A DNA stretch of 38,116 nt from Oscillospiraceae bacterium (GCA_017410425.1 JAFQQV010000071.1:1-38116), one strand, 5' to 3'; positions 1-8,020 are shown, numbered from the stretch's first letter. Translations and numbers: made by a program. Notes: generated by a model from the letters alone, not told the origin.

Positions 1-623
1 ATTGCGACATTGGCATCTTCGCCCTTCTTGATGAAGTCCATCATCTTGCCGAGGCTGACGAACTCGTAACCGGTGATCTCGTTGTCTGCATTCAGAGCGA
101 GGCGGGTGACGTAGCCTTCGGTGAGTTCCAGGTAACGGGGGCCCTTTTCCTTGGTGGCGAACATGGTACCGACCTGAGAACGCAGGCCCTTACCAAGGTC
201 TTCCAGGGAAGCGCCGACAGCCAGACCGTCTTCGGAGAAAGCGGACTGAGAACGGCCGTAAACGATCTGCAGGAACAGCTCGCGCATTGCGGTGTTGATA
301 GCGTCACAGACAAGGTCAGTGTTGAGAGCCTCAAGCAGGGTCTTGCCGATGAGGATCTCAGATGCCATTGCTGCGGAGTGGGTCATGCCGGAGCAGCCCA
401 GAGTCTCAACGAGAGCTTCCTCGATGATACCGTTCTTAACGTTCAGGGTCAGCTTGCATGCGCCCTGCTGGGGTGCGCACCAGCCCACACCGTGGGTGAA
501 ACCGGAGACGTCTGCGATTTCCTTGACCTGTACCCACTTGCCCTCTTCGGGGATGGGTGCGGGACCATGGTATGCGCCCTTTGCTACGGGGCACTGATGC
601 ATAACTTCAGTAGTGTAGATCAT
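1..623 (-). CDS. NifU-like iron-sulfur cluster assembly scaffold protein (3' end outside window)
   Basis: About 207 codons are visible; the C-terminus lies beyond base 1. The translation begins MIYTTEVMHQCPVAKGAYHG and contains a NifU_N/IscU-like core. Cysteines at residues 11, 49, 56 and 77 (the last in LGCSGM) are candidate cluster ligands. It resembles the clostridial scaffold-protein family usually encoded beside a GGGtGRT protein, which would then lie just outside the left edge; that neighbour is inference. Presumed role: assembly or delivery of Fe-S clusters in the cytoplasm. The start is fixed by an AGGAGG site at 634-639 on this strand. The gene has its own sigma-A promoter (674-702), so it is probably not a plain extension of the glycolytic operon. 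It is distinct from classical IscU or SufU. Confidence 0.8.
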   Translation of the reverse strand, partial: MIYTTEVMHQCPVAKGAYHGPAPIPEEGKWVQVKEIADVSGFTHGVGWCAPQQGACKLTLNVKNGIIEEALVETLGCSGMTHSAAMASEILIGKTLLEALNTDLVCDAINTAMRELFLQIVYGRSQSAFSEDGLAVGASLEDLGKGLRSQVGTMFATKEKGPRYLELTEGYVTRLALNADNEITGYEFVSLGKMMDFIKKGEDANVA

Positions 624-673
624 GGCGGATCTTTCCTCCTAATGTTTTTTCTATGTTTTTGCTTAACAGGGAT

Positions 674-702
674 ATTATAAAACCAAAGGGTATAATGCGC
701 AA
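674..702 (-). promoter_or_regulatory. Sigma-A promoter of the NifU-like gene
   Basis: On the minus strand TTGCGC (697-702) is followed by a 17-bp spacer and a perfect TATAAT (674-679). The -35 begins 3 bp after the gpmI stop codon and no hairpin separates the two genes, so read-through from gpmI is also possible. Confidence 0.7.
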
Positions 703-705
703 GAC

Positions 706-2217
706 TTACTTTATCAGGGATACACCGGTCATCTCTGCAGGCTGCTCCAGACCCATGAGCTGGAGGATGGTGGGAGCGATGTCGGCCAGTCTGCCGTCAT
801 TGAGCTTGATGCCTTCCTTGCAGACAGCAAAGGGAACGGGATTGGTGGTGTGAGCAGTGTTGACCTTGCCGTTTTCGTCGAACATGCAGTCGGCATTGCC
901 GTGGTCTGCAGTGACCAGCAGAACGGAGTCAGCATGCTTTTCCATCTCAGCCATGATCTTGCCCATGCACTCGTCAACAGTCTCAACAGCTTCGACTGCT
1001 GCTTCCATGATGCCGGTGTGGCCGACCATGTCGGGGTTTGCAAAGTTGCAGACGATCAGCTGATACTCATCGGAGGCAATAGCCTCAACGCACTTTTCGG
1101 CAACTTCTCTTGCGCTCATGCTGGGCTGCAGGTCATAGGTTGCAACCTTGGGAGAGGGAACGAGGCAGCGGACTTCGCCCTCGGCTTCCTTCTCAACGCC
1201 GCCGTTGAAGAAGAAGGTGACGTGTGCGTACTTCTCGGTCTCGGCAACGCGGAACTGCTTGAAGCCCTTTGCGCTGACGTAATCGCCAAGAGTGTTCTCA
1301 ATAGTCTCGGGGGGATATGCGATGGGCAGAGGCAGAGACTCGTCATACTGAGCGGTGCAGACAAAGCTCAGGGGGCAGACAACTTTCTTTCTCTCAAAGC
1401 CATCAAAGTTCTCAAGATTGAGAGCCCAGGTCATTTCGCGGGCGCGGTCGGGACGGAAATTCATGAAGATGACACTGTCGCCAGCGTTGATTGCGCCTTC
1501 TGCGCAGGCAACGATAGGCTCGACAAATTCGTCGGTGACATCGTTTGCGTAGCTTGCCTCAACAGCTGCAACTGCATCGGAGTTCATGATGCCTTCGCCG
1601 CAGACAAGAGCATTGTAGCCCTTCTCAACGCGGTCCCAGCGCTTGTCGCGGTCCATGCCCCAGAAGCGGCCCTGGACAGTGGCGATGCGGGCATTGCCCA
1701 CTTCCTCGCACTTGTCCTGCAGCTGCTTTACAAAGCCAGCGCCGCTCTTGGGAGCAACGTCACGGCCGTCCAGGAAGCAGTGGACAAAAACCTTCTCCAG
1801 GCCGCGCTGCTTTGCCATGTCCAGTGCGCCGAAGATATGGTTGATGTGGCTGTGAACGCCGCCGTCAGACAGCAGACCCATGATGTGCAGGGCCTTGCCG
1901 TTATTCTTGGCATCGTCCATGGCCTTGATGTAAACTTCGTTTTCAAAGAACTTGCCGGTCTCGATCTCGTGGGTGATCTTGGGCAGGATCTGGAATACGA
2001 CGCGGCCTGCGCCGATATTGGTGTGGCCGACTTCGGAATTGCCCATCTGGCCTGCGGGCAGACCCACATCCATGCCGGATGCGGACAGAGTGCTGCAGGG
2101 GTTGGAAGCGAAGAGCTTGTCCAGATTGGGGGTCTTGGCTACGGAAACTGCATTGCCTGCGCCGGCATTTGCAAGACCGTAACCGTCAAGGATTATAAGA
2201 ACTGCTTTGTTTCCCAT
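706..2217 (-). CDS. gpmI: 2,3-bisphosphoglycerate-independent phosphoglycerate mutase
   Basis: Interconverts 3- and 2-phosphoglycerate in glycolysis. At 503 residues it has the usual iPGM length. It starts with the metal-binding DGYG motif (Asp11), has the catalytic serine in GQMGNSEVGH (Ser61), and later HCFLDGRDVAPKS, RFWGMDRDKRWDRV and VTADHGNAD, the alkaline-phosphatase-superfamily metal ligands. The start is supported by AAGGAGC upstream. It lies last in the minus-strand series pgk-tpiA-gpmI, 67 bp after tpiA, with a hairpin between the two. Nothing is missing or unusual in the protein. The Mn-dependent type without cofactor is typical of Firmicutes. Confidence 0.98.
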   Translation of the reverse strand: MGNKAVLIILDGYGLANAGAGNAVSVAKTPNLDKLFASNPCSTLSASGMDVGLPAGQMGNSEVGHTNIGAGRVVFQILPKITHEIETGKFFENEVYIKAMDDAKNNGKALHIMGLLSDGGVHSHINHIFGALDMAKQRGLEKVFVHCFLDGRDVAPKSGAGFVKQLQDKCEEVGNARIATVQGRFWGMDRDKRWDRVEKGYNALVCGEGIMNSDAVAAVEASYANDVTDEFVEPIVACAEGAINAGDSVIFMNFRPDRAREMTWALNLENFDGFERKKVVCPLSFVCTAQYDESLPLPIAYPPETIENTLGDYVSAKGFKQFRVAETEKYAHVTFFFNGGVEKEAEGEVRCLVPSPKVATYDLQPSMSAREVAEKCVEAIASDEYQLIVCNFANPDMVGHTGIMEAAVEAVETVDECMGKIMAEMEKHADSVLLVTADHGNADCMFDENGKVNTAHTTNPVPFAVCKEGIKLNDGRLADIAPTILQLMGLEQPAEMTGVSLIK

Positions 2218-2249
2218 AGATGCTCCTTATTCAGAAAATAAGCACATGT

Positions 2250-2274
2250 ACGGCTCCCGTTTGCCGGGAGCCGT
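2250..2274 (-). terminator. Intercistronic hairpin between tpiA and gpmI
   Basis: A 10-bp perfect stem (ACGGCTCCCG with CGGGAGCCGT) and a 5-nt loop lie between the tpiA stop and the gpmI start. In the minus direction the U-tract is weak, so I read it as a partial terminator or mRNA-stabilising element that could lower gpmI relative to tpiA. The T-rich run is on the plus-strand side, where no gene needs a terminator. Confidence 0.55.
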
Positions 2275-2284
2275 GTTTGATTTT

Positions 2285-3061
2285 TTATGCACCCTGCTCG
2301 GTTGCCTTGACGATGGTGGCAAAGTCTGCAGGCTTGAGGGATGCGCCGCCGATGAGGCCGCCGTCAATGTCGGGCTGGGCCAGAAGCTCTTCGGCGTTGG
2401 CTGCGTTCATGCTGCCGCCGTAGAGGATGCTGACAGCTCTTGCAGGACGTGCGCCGTAGATGCCGCGGATGACAGCGCGGATACCCTGGCAGACTTCCTG
2501 TGCCTGCTCAGCGGTAGCGGTCTTGCCGGTACCGATGGCCCAGATGGGCTCGTATGCGATGATGCAGCGGCGAAGCTGGCTTGCATCGATGCCGCTGAGA
2601 GCAGCCTTGACCTGGTATGCAATGTGCTCCATGGTCAGATCCATCTCACGCTGCTCAAGGCTCTCACCGACACAGATGATGGGAGCGATGCCCTTCTCAA
2701 GCAGGGCCTTGGTCTTTGCGTTGATGAGCATATCGTCCTCACCGTGGTACTCGCGGCGCTCGGAATGGCCGACGATGCAGTACTTTGCGCCGATGTCTGC
2801 CAGCTGGCTTGCAGAGATCTCACCGGTGTATGCGCCCTTTTCGTGCTTGGAAACGTCCTGAGCACCGGCTGCAACCTTGCAGTCCTTGCCGGCCTTGAGC
2901 ATTGCGGGGATCATAACTGCGGGAGTGCAGAGAACGACGTCGCAGGGACGGGTCTTGGGCATGTTCTCCTTGAGCTGCTCCATGAAGGGCTTGATCTCGG
3001 ATGCCAGCATGTTCATCTTCCAGTTGCCGGCAATAACAGTCTTACGGTACTTTCTGTTCAT
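2285..3061 (-). CDS. tpiA: Triosephosphate isomerase
   Basis: Interconverts dihydroxyacetone phosphate and glyceraldehyde 3-phosphate. The 258-residue protein is a complete TIM barrel: substrate-binding Asn13 and Lys15 in AGNWKMN, electrophile His99 in GHSERRE, catalytic Glu171 in AYEPIWAIGTGKTA, the mobile loop 6, and the phosphate-binding GGS and GGLIGGASL segments. It lies 33 bp downstream of pgk on the same strand, consistent with one transcript. It is a few residues longer than the average bacterial enzyme (about 250), with no sign of an inserted domain. Confidence 0.98.
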   Translation of the reverse strand: MNRKYRKTVIAGNWKMNMLASEIKPFMEQLKENMPKTRPCDVVLCTPAVMIPAMLKAGKDCKVAAGAQDVSKHEKGAYTGEISASQLADIGAKYCIVGHSERREYHGEDDMLINAKTKALLEKGIAPIICVGESLEQREMDLTMEHIAYQVKAALSGIDASQLRRCIIAYEPIWAIGTGKTATAEQAQEVCQGIRAVIRGIYGARPARAVSILYGGSMNAANAEELLAQPDIDGGLIGGASLKPADFATIVKATEQGA

Positions 3062-3094
3062 TTTTATCTACTCCAGTTCTCCGGTTGTTTATTA

Positions 3095-4363
3095 TTACTT
3101 ATCGAGAAGGCATGCTACGCCGGGAAGCTCCTTGCCTTCGAGGAACTCGAGAGAAGCGCCGCCGCCGGTAGAAATGTGGGTGATCTGCTCGGCAAAGCCC
3201 AGCTTCTCAACTGCTGCTGCGCTGTCGCCGCCGCCAACGATGGTGGTAGCGCCGGACTCAGCCAGTGCCTTGGCCATTGCCTTGGTGCCGTTTGCAAACT
3301 TGTCAAACTCGAAAACACCCATGGGGCCGTTCCAGACAACAGTGCCTGCCTCTGCGGCTGCAGCGGCAAATGCCTCAACGGTCTTGGGGCCGATGTCCAT
3401 ACCCATCATGTCTGCGGGGATATCGTCGCCTTCGGTGACAACTGCTTCTGCATCAGCGGAGAACTCTGCTGCGCAGACGTGGTCGCTGGGGAGCAGGAAC
3501 TTGACGCCCTTGGCCTCTGCCTTGGCGATCATTTCCTTTGCGTAGTCAATACGGTCAGCCTCGAGGAGGGACTTGCCGATCTCAAAGCCCTGAGCCTTCT
3601 TGAAGGTGTAGGCCATGCCGCCGCCGATGATGATGGTGTCAGCCTTCTCAAGGAGGTTGTTGATAACAGCGATCTTGTCGGAAACCTTTGCGCCGCCCAG
3701 AACTGCAACGAAGGGGCGCTTGGGATCATCAAGAGCCTTGCCCATGATGCTCAGTTCCTTGTTGACCAGCAGACCGGAGTATGCAGGCAGATATGCAGCA
3801 ACGCCAGCGGTGGAAGCATGTGCTCTGTGAACGGTACCGAATGCATCGGAAACAAAGATCTCAGCCATGTCAGCCAGAGCCTTTGCGAATGCGGGATCGT
3901 TCTTGGTCTCGCCCTTGGCAAAGCGGAGGTTTTCAAGCAGCATTACCTGACCGGGCTGGAGAGCAGCGGCCTTGGCCTGTGCGTCCTCGCCGATGGTGTC
4001 GGAAGCGAAGGCAACATCCATACCAAGCAGCTCGCTCAGGCGCTTTGCAACGGGAGCCAGAGTCAGCTTCTTGAGGGACTTCTCCCACTCTTCGCGGGTG
4101 ATGTCAGCTTCGTTCTTGCCCTTCTCAACCTGCTTCTTTACATAGCTGTCGAAGGTGGCAACGGGCTTGCCCAGGTGGGAGCATGCGATAACGGCAGCGC
4201 CCTGCTCGAGCAGGTACTTGATGGTGGGGAGGGCTGCAACGATACGCTTGTCGCTGGTGATCTCGCCGGTCTTCTTGTCCTGGGGAACGTTGAAGTCGCA
4301 GCGGAGCAGAACCTTCTTGCCCTTAACGTCAACATCGTAAACGGTCTTCTTGTTGTAGTTCAT
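3095..4363 (-). CDS. pgk: Phosphoglycerate kinase
   Basis: Transfers phosphate from 1,3-bisphosphoglycerate to ADP. Visible signatures are RCDFNVP (residues 21-27), [32 protein letters not shown] and the C-terminal [14 protein letters not shown] hinge and nucleotide region. At 422 residues it is some 25 longer than typical bacterial PGK. The extra length sits after SHLGKP, where a charged segment with [20 protein letters not shown] precedes the conserved [13 protein letters not shown]. The start codon follows a strong AGGAGGATC site. It lies 56 bp downstream of trmL and leads tpiA and gpmI. Confidence 0.98.
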   Translation of the reverse strand: MNYNKKTVYDVDVKGKKVLLRCDFNVPQDKKTGEITSDKRIVAALPTIKYLLEQGAAVIACSHLGKPVATFDSYVKKQVEKGKNEADITREEWEKSLKKLTLAPVAKRLSELLGMDVAFASDTIGEDAQAKAAALQPGQVMLLENLRFAKGETKNDPAFAKALADMAEIFVSDAFGTVHRAHASTAGVAAYLPAYSGLLVNKELSIMGKALDDPKRPFVAVLGGAKVSDKIAVINNLLEKADTIIIGGGMAYTFKKAQGFEIGKSLLEADRIDYAKEMIAKAEAKGVKFLLPSDHVCAAEFSADAEAVVTEGDDIPADMMGMDIGPKTVEAFAAAAAEAGTVVWNGPMGVFEFDKFANGTKAMAKALAESGATTIVGGGDSAAAVEKLGFAEQITHISTGGGASLEFLEGKELPGVACLLDK

Positions 4364-4419
4364 GGTGATCCTCCTAAAAAAATTTCAAATCAAGCTGGGG
4401 GTCAGTCTTGCTGTGTAGA

Positions 4420-4908
4420 TTACTGGGTTTTGGCCATGGAGCCCGTCTCCAGCAGGCCGGGAAAGCCCTGCTGTTTCAAAGCTTCATAAGCCAATATAGC
4501 AACGGAGTTTGAAAGGTTCAGACTCCGGGCTTCACTTATCATGGGGATGCGGATGCAACGGTCATAGTATTTTTCCCGCAGAGCTTCCGGCAATCCCGCC
4601 GTCTCCTTGCCGAAAAGAATGGCCACATCACCGCTCATATCCACCTCATGGTAGGCATGGGGCGCTTTGGTTGTGGCAAGGAAAATATTCTTGTCGCCGT
4701 GCTTCATGAAAAACTCATCCAGGTTTTCATAGACCGTGATATCTACCAGATACCAATAATCAAGGCCGCAGCGCTTGACCATTTTATCAGAAATATCAAA
4801 GCCCAGCGGCTTTATAAGATGCAGCCTAGCCCCGGTGGCGGCGCAGGTTCTGGCGATTGCGCCGGTGTTATGGGGTATCTCAGGCTCCACGAGAACAATA
4901 TCGAGCAT
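4420..4908 (-). CDS. trmL: tRNA (cytidine/uridine(34)-2'-O)-methyltransferase
   Basis: A 162-residue SPOUT-class methyltransferase of the TrmL (YibK) family, which methylates the wobble ribose of some leucine tRNAs using S-adenosylmethionine. The trefoil-knot motifs are all present: PEIPHNTGAIARTCAATGA near the N-terminus, LFGKETAGLP, and RIPMISEARSLNLSNSVAI. I chose the ATG at 4908 over the one at 4941: AAGGAG lies 7 nt ahead of it and the family normally begins MLDIVLVEPEIP. The C-terminal SPOUT knot is intact. Its place ahead of pgk suggests co-transcription with glycolytic genes, although a promoter inside the 56-bp gap cannot be excluded. Confidence 0.93.
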   Translation of the reverse strand: MLDIVLVEPEIPHNTGAIARTCAATGARLHLIKPLGFDISDKMVKRCGLDYWYLVDITVYENLDEFFMKHGDKNIFLATTKAPHAYHEVDMSGDVAILFGKETAGLPEALREKYYDRCIRIPMISEARSLNLSNSVAILAYEALKQQGFPGLLETGSMAKTQ

Positions 4909-4973
4909 TTCGCGACTCCTTTTCAGGCTGTCTGCTGCCAAAAATTGATTATCTCAATCTAAAGTTCGACTTA

Positions 4974-4982
4974 ATTTTAGCA
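4974..4982 (-). promoter_or_regulatory. Possible extended -10 of the trmL-pgk-tpiA-gpmI operon
   Basis: On the minus strand TGCTAAAAT (extended -10, TGnTAAAAT) lies 66 bp upstream of the trmL start within AT-rich DNA. The matching -35 17 bp further up is weak (ATGATT), so the assignment rests on the extended -10 alone. Confidence 0.4.
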
Positions 4983-5028
4983 CAAAAAATTTAAAAATCA
5001 TGTACTTTTTTCTATTTTTTTATTATTC

Positions 5029-5057
5029 TTGCATAATATACAAAATAAAGCTATAAT
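5029..5057 (+). promoter_or_regulatory. Sigma-A promoter of the radical SAM gene
   Basis: TTGCAT (5029-5034), 17-bp spacer, perfect TATAAT (5052-5057), with the gene start at 5140. Confidence 0.75.
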
Positions 5058-5139
5058 CAGTAGCTGTAAGTGGCTTTTTGTGGTCATTTTGCATATGTCA
5101 GTTATTTATCAATCAATCTTTTTCCGAAAAGGAGAACTT

Positions 5140-6036
5140 ATGGAGCTCAAATGCAGCCTTTGTCCGCGAAAATGCCGTGCCTTAAGAACTGAGCAGATTT
5201 CCGGTGGAATGTGCCAAAGCACCCTGCTGCCCACTGTTGCAAGGGCTGCAGCCCACTTTGGAGAGGAGCCCTGCATCGCCGGTGAGCGCGGTACAGGCGC
5301 TGTTTTTTTCACCGGCTGCAATCTTAAATGTGTGTTCTGTCAGAACCGGGATATAAGCCGCGGTCAGGGCGGAATGGTATTAAATGTTCAGCAGCTGCGG
5401 GACACAATACTCAGGCTGCGGGATTCCGGCGTTGACAGCATTGACCTTGTGACCGGCACTCATTTCATCCCTGCCATTGCCGAGGCGCTGAGCGGCCTTG
5501 AGCTGGGTATACCCGTGGTGTGGAATTCCTCCGGCTATGAGAGCATTGAAGGGCTCAAAATGCTGGAAGGGCTGGTGCAGGTTTATATGCCGGACTTCAA
5601 ATATTGGGACAAAGCCCTTGCCGGAAAATACAGCAAGGCAGAAGATTATCCGGAGGTGGCCGCTGCCGCCATAAAAGAGATGTACAGACAAGTTGGCGCA
5701 TACGAGCTGGATGAGCGCGGCATAATGCAGCGCGGTATGCTCATCCGCCATCTTATTCTGCCCGGTGAGAAGTTCAACTCCATGGATGTGATAGACTTCG
5801 TTGCTGATGAATTTCCCGAGGACAGCGTGCTTTTCTCCCTGATGAGCCAGTATACCCCACCCGCTGAGGGTCTGGAGGATTATCCGGAGCTGCAGCAGAC
5901 ACTGGAGGCGGACACAAACTCCCGCCTCATCCGCTATATGCAAAAGCGCGGGCTCTCCGGTTACTGGCAGGAGCTGAGCTCCGCCACGGAGGAAATGCTG
6001 CCTGAGTGGGATCTCAGCGGTCTTCAAGAGCATTGA
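5140..6036 (+). CDS. PflX-like radical SAM protein (COG1313 type)
   Basis: 298 residues. The radical SAM cluster motif CNLKCVFC supplies Cys60, Cys64 and Cys67. An N-terminal cysteine set (Cys5, Cys8, Cys12, Cys25) in MELKCSLCPRKC may hold a second cluster or a zinc ion. THFIPAIAEAL, VWNSSGYES and VQVYMPDFKYW are hallmarks of the PflX-type proteins, which resemble pyruvate formate-lyase activase but have no established substrate. The ATG at 5140 is preferred to upstream in-frame starts because AAGGAG lies just ahead of it and the family begins at the Cys motif. It has its own promoter, and the next gene's -35 overlaps its stop. A glycyl-radical activase role is possible, but no glycyl-radical enzyme is nearby. 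Confidence 0.85.
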   Translation: MELKCSLCPRKCRALRTEQISGGMCQSTLLPTVARAAAHFGEEPCIAGERGTGAVFFTGCNLKCVFCQNRDISRGQGGMVLNVQQLRDTILRLRDSGVDSIDLVTGTHFIPAIAEALSGLELGIPVVWNSSGYESIEGLKMLEGLVQVYMPDFKYWDKALAGKYSKAEDYPEVAAAAIKEMYRQVGAYELDERGIMQRGMLIRHLILPGEKFNSMDVIDFVADEFPEDSVLFSLMSQYTPPAEGLEDYPELQQTLEADTNSRLIRYMQKRGLSGYWQELSSATEEMLPEWDLSGLQEH

Positions 6037-6061
6037 CATATTCCTGATTTTGTCAGATAAT
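6033..6061 (+). promoter_or_regulatory. Sigma-A promoter of the FMN-dehydrogenase gene
   Basis: A consensus TTGACA (6033-6038), 17-bp spacer and GATAAT (6056-6061). The -35 overlaps the TGA stop of the radical SAM gene. Confidence 0.7.
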
Positions 6062-6099
6062 ATATTAGTTAATAAATACATATTAAAGGAGCGATCACT

Positions 6100-7116
6100 A
6101 TGAACTATAATGAGATCCTCGCCGCCGCAAAGGACCAGGTTGGCCCTTACTGCAAGGCCTGCCCCGTATGCAACGGCAAAGCCTGCGGCAATTCCATGCC
6201 CGGCCCCGGCAGCAAGTTCCCCGGTAACGGCGCTGCAAGAAACTATGAGAAGTGGCAGGAGATCTGCGTGAACATGGACACCCTCTGCCCCAATGCAGAC
6301 CCCGACGTATCTTTCGAGATGTTCGGCAGAAAGTTTGTGGCCCCCATCTTTGTCGCTCCTCTGGGTTCCATTGACCTGCACTATGGCCCCAAATACAAGG
6401 ACATCGAATATAATAAAATTCTCATCAAGGCCGCATATGAATACGGTCTGATGGCTCTCACCGGTGACGGCGTTGACCCCGCAATCATGCTCTCCTCCGC
6501 CGAGGATATGACCAAAGTGGACGGTGTTGGCTGCCCCATCATCAAGCCCTGGAACAAGGAAGCTGTTTTCGAAAAGCTGGATGTTCTCAATGAGAAGAAC
6601 ATCTTCTCCTGCGGCATGGACGTTGACGGTGCAGGCCTGCCCTTCCTCAAGGCTATGAACCCCAACGCCGGCAGCAAGAGCGTTGACGAGATGAAGGAAA
6701 TCATTTCCTATGCCAAGATGCCTTTCATCGTCAAGGGTGTCATGACCGCAAAGGGCGCACTCAAGGCCGTTGAGGCCGGTGCTGCAGCCATCGTTGTCTC
6801 CAACCACGGCGGTCGTGTTCAGGGCGCTGTCCCCTCCACCGCTGAGGTTCTGCCTGAGATCGTCGAGGCCGTCAAGGGCAAGACCGTTATCCTTGTTGAC
6901 GGCGGCATCCGCTCCGGCGTTGACGTGTTCCGCGCTCTGGCTCTGGGTGCAGACGGCGTGCTTATCGGTCGTCCCATCCTGCCTATGATCTACGGTGGCG
7001 GAGCCGAGGGCTTCAATGTCTACATGGACAAGATCATTGCCGAGCTCAAGGGCACCATGACCATGTGCGGCGCAGCTACTCTTGCAGACATCACCCGTGA
7101 CAAAATCAGAGTATAA
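6100..7116 (+). CDS. FMN-dependent alpha-hydroxy-acid dehydrogenase/oxidase family protein
   Basis: 338 residues with the (beta/alpha)8 FMN fold of the lactate/glycolate oxidase family. The active-site base is His236 in SNHGGR, followed by LVDGGIRSGVDVFRALALGA and VLIGRP, the FMN-phosphate site. The conserved PIFVAPLGS strand and the lysine in PFIVKGV are present. Unusual is the N-terminus, where Cys18, Cys21, Cys24 and Cys29 form a CxxCxxCx4C pattern before the barrel; classical lactate oxidases lack this. A 2-hydroxy-acid substrate such as lactate is inferred from the family, and an anaerobe would need an electron acceptor other than oxygen. SD AAAGGAG is 7 nt ahead. It ends at a strong terminator shared with the convergent STAS gene. 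Confidence 0.85.
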   Translation: MNYNEILAAAKDQVGPYCKACPVCNGKACGNSMPGPGSKFPGNGAARNYEKWQEICVNMDTLCPNADPDVSFEMFGRKFVAPIFVAPLGSIDLHYGPKYKDIEYNKILIKAAYEYGLMALTGDGVDPAIMLSSAEDMTKVDGVGCPIIKPWNKEAVFEKLDVLNEKNIFSCGMDVDGAGLPFLKAMNPNAGSKSVDEMKEIISYAKMPFIVKGVMTAKGALKAVEAGAAAIVVSNHGGRVQGAVPSTAEVLPEIVEAVKGKTVILVDGGIRSGVDVFRALALGADGVLIGRPILPMIYGGGAEGFNVYMDKIIAELKGTMTMCGAATLADITRDKIRV

Positions 7117-7123
7117 GAGCAAA

Positions 7124-7154
7124 AAAATCCCAACTCCTTTGGAGTTGGGATTTT
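7124..7154. terminator. Bidirectional intrinsic terminator
   Basis: A 14-bp perfect stem (7124-7137 with 7141-7154) and TTT loop, A-rich on the left and T-rich on the right. It lies between the convergent FMN-protein gene and STAS gene and can serve both. Confidence 0.93.
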
Positions 7155-7162
7155 GTTTTTTA

Positions 7163-7492
7163 TCAGTGAGTAATATGATTCTGTGCCTTTTCGACCTTGA
7201 TGACACTGGTAAGGCCATTGTTGCTGAGAGTCTCGTAAACATCGTTAGAGACGTTGAACAATCTCAGGCTCTCTTCGTTCTTTCTGATACGCATCAGAAC
7301 ATTCATGCCGGCACCGGTGATGCCGTCGAGCACACTTGCGTCAATAGAGAGAGTTCCGGCAGGATGTGCTGCACGCAGAGTCAGCAGACCGCCCTCAACA
7401 CTCTGTGAATTTTCAGCATTCACACAACCTCTCAGTGCAAGCACGGTGCCTCTTTCATCTGCACTGACAAGAGCGTAATTGGTATTTTCCAT
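7163..7492 (-). CDS. STAS-domain protein (anti-sigma-factor-antagonist-like)
   Basis: 109 residues forming one STAS domain: beta-strand TVLALRGCVNAEN, then LSIDASVLDGITGAGMNVLMRIRK, then LRLFNVSNDVYETLSNNGL. In SpoIIAA-type proteins the loop after the Asp strand holds the phosphorylated serine. Here the aligned stretch is I58-T-G-A-G62, so the serines of the usual (S/D)SxG motif are replaced and classical kinase control looks unlikely. The ATG at 7492 has AAGGAG 5 nt ahead and gives the normal domain length, so the longer upstream reading is not used. It is monocistronic, with its own promoter. No partner anti-sigma factor or sigma factor is nearby. Confidence 0.8.
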   Translation of the reverse strand: MENTNYALVSADERGTVLALRGCVNAENSQSVEGGLLTLRAAHPAGTLSIDASVLDGITGAGMNVLMRIRKNEESLRLFNVSNDVYETLSNNGLTSVIKVEKAQNHITH

Positions 7493-7563
7493 TTGGACTC
7501 CTTTCTGAAGCGCTTCCTTCGAGCACTCCAAACGAATTACATTCATTTTCTGAATACGGCTGG

Positions 7564-7592
7564 ATTGTAGCATCATCCCGTCAAATTGTCAA
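7564..7592 (-). promoter_or_regulatory. Sigma-A promoter of the STAS gene
   Basis: On the minus strand a consensus TTGACA (7587-7592), 17-bp spacer and TACAAT (7564-7569). The rest of the gap, 7593-7763, is AT-rich and I see no gene or structured RNA in it. Confidence 0.75.
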
Positions 7593-7763
7593 TGAACATT
7601 TTGTTAACGTAAATTTATTTGTAGATTATGCTACAAACACCAGTCAACATGCACATAACAGTATCCGGTTTTTAGGTAATGGCGCACAAAGTATACAAGA
7701 CTTTAAATCGCCATTTTATGAATAAAAAATGAATGCAGATCTAATATATGCAGAACATATACA

Positions 7764-7795
7764 AAAGATGCACCTTATTTTTAAGGTGCATCTTT
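7764..7795. terminator. Hairpin terminator at the 3' end of the DUF4298 gene
   Basis: A 14-bp stem (7764-7777 with 7782-7795) around a TTTT loop. The stop codon of the minus-strand DUF4298 gene (7781-7783) lies at the loop, so the last codons form one arm of the stem. The better T-tract is on the plus strand, the weaker one on the minus strand. Confidence 0.75.
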
Positions 7796-8020
7796 ATTTT
7801 CAATATTGTGCAGAAGATCATAAAGCCCGTCCTGGCTCAGCACGCCGCGTCTGAGATCACGGGGCAGCTCACCCCGCTCGTCCGCCTCATAGTCTGAAAG
7901 CCAGAGCCCGCTGTCCATGTATTCCCGCAGCAACGATATATTTTCCAGCTCACCCGCACAGCAGGCATTATAATGTTTTTCCATTTCAATAACACGATTT
8001 ATACGCTTTATGTCTTGCAT
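7781..8020 (-). CDS. DUF4298 domain protein
   Basis: 79 residues matching the small DUF4298 family by the run YMDSGLWLSDYEADERGELP and the following RRGVLSQDGLYDLL. The N-terminal half (KRINRVIEMEKHYNAC and onward) is predicted helical, probably coiled-coil, as in relatives. The function is unknown. It lies divergent to the EFR1-type redox gene (8102), with an 8-bp perfect inverted repeat between them, which suggests shared control. The start is preceded by AGGGG at somewhat long spacing. Cys20 and Cys21 are adjacent; whether this matters is unclear. Confidence 0.8.
   Translation of the reverse strand: MQDIKRINRVIEMEKHYNACCAGELENISLLREYMDSGLWLSDYEADERGELPRDLRRGVLSQDGLYDLLHNIENKDAP

Noticed and set aside
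2207-4489. A 760-codon plus-strand open frame opposite tpiA and pgk
   Set aside because: It runs antisense to two certain glycolytic genes, has no ribosome site, and its Leu/Cys/Ala-rich product matches the mirror of a GC-rich coding strand.
4909-4941. Longer N-terminus for trmL from the ATG at 4941
   Set aside because: The extra residues are outside the family, and the AAGGAG site serves the ATG at 4908.
5380-7242. A 620-codon minus-strand open frame across the radical SAM and FMN genes
   Set aside because: Antisense shadow spanning two sense genes and the terminator between them.
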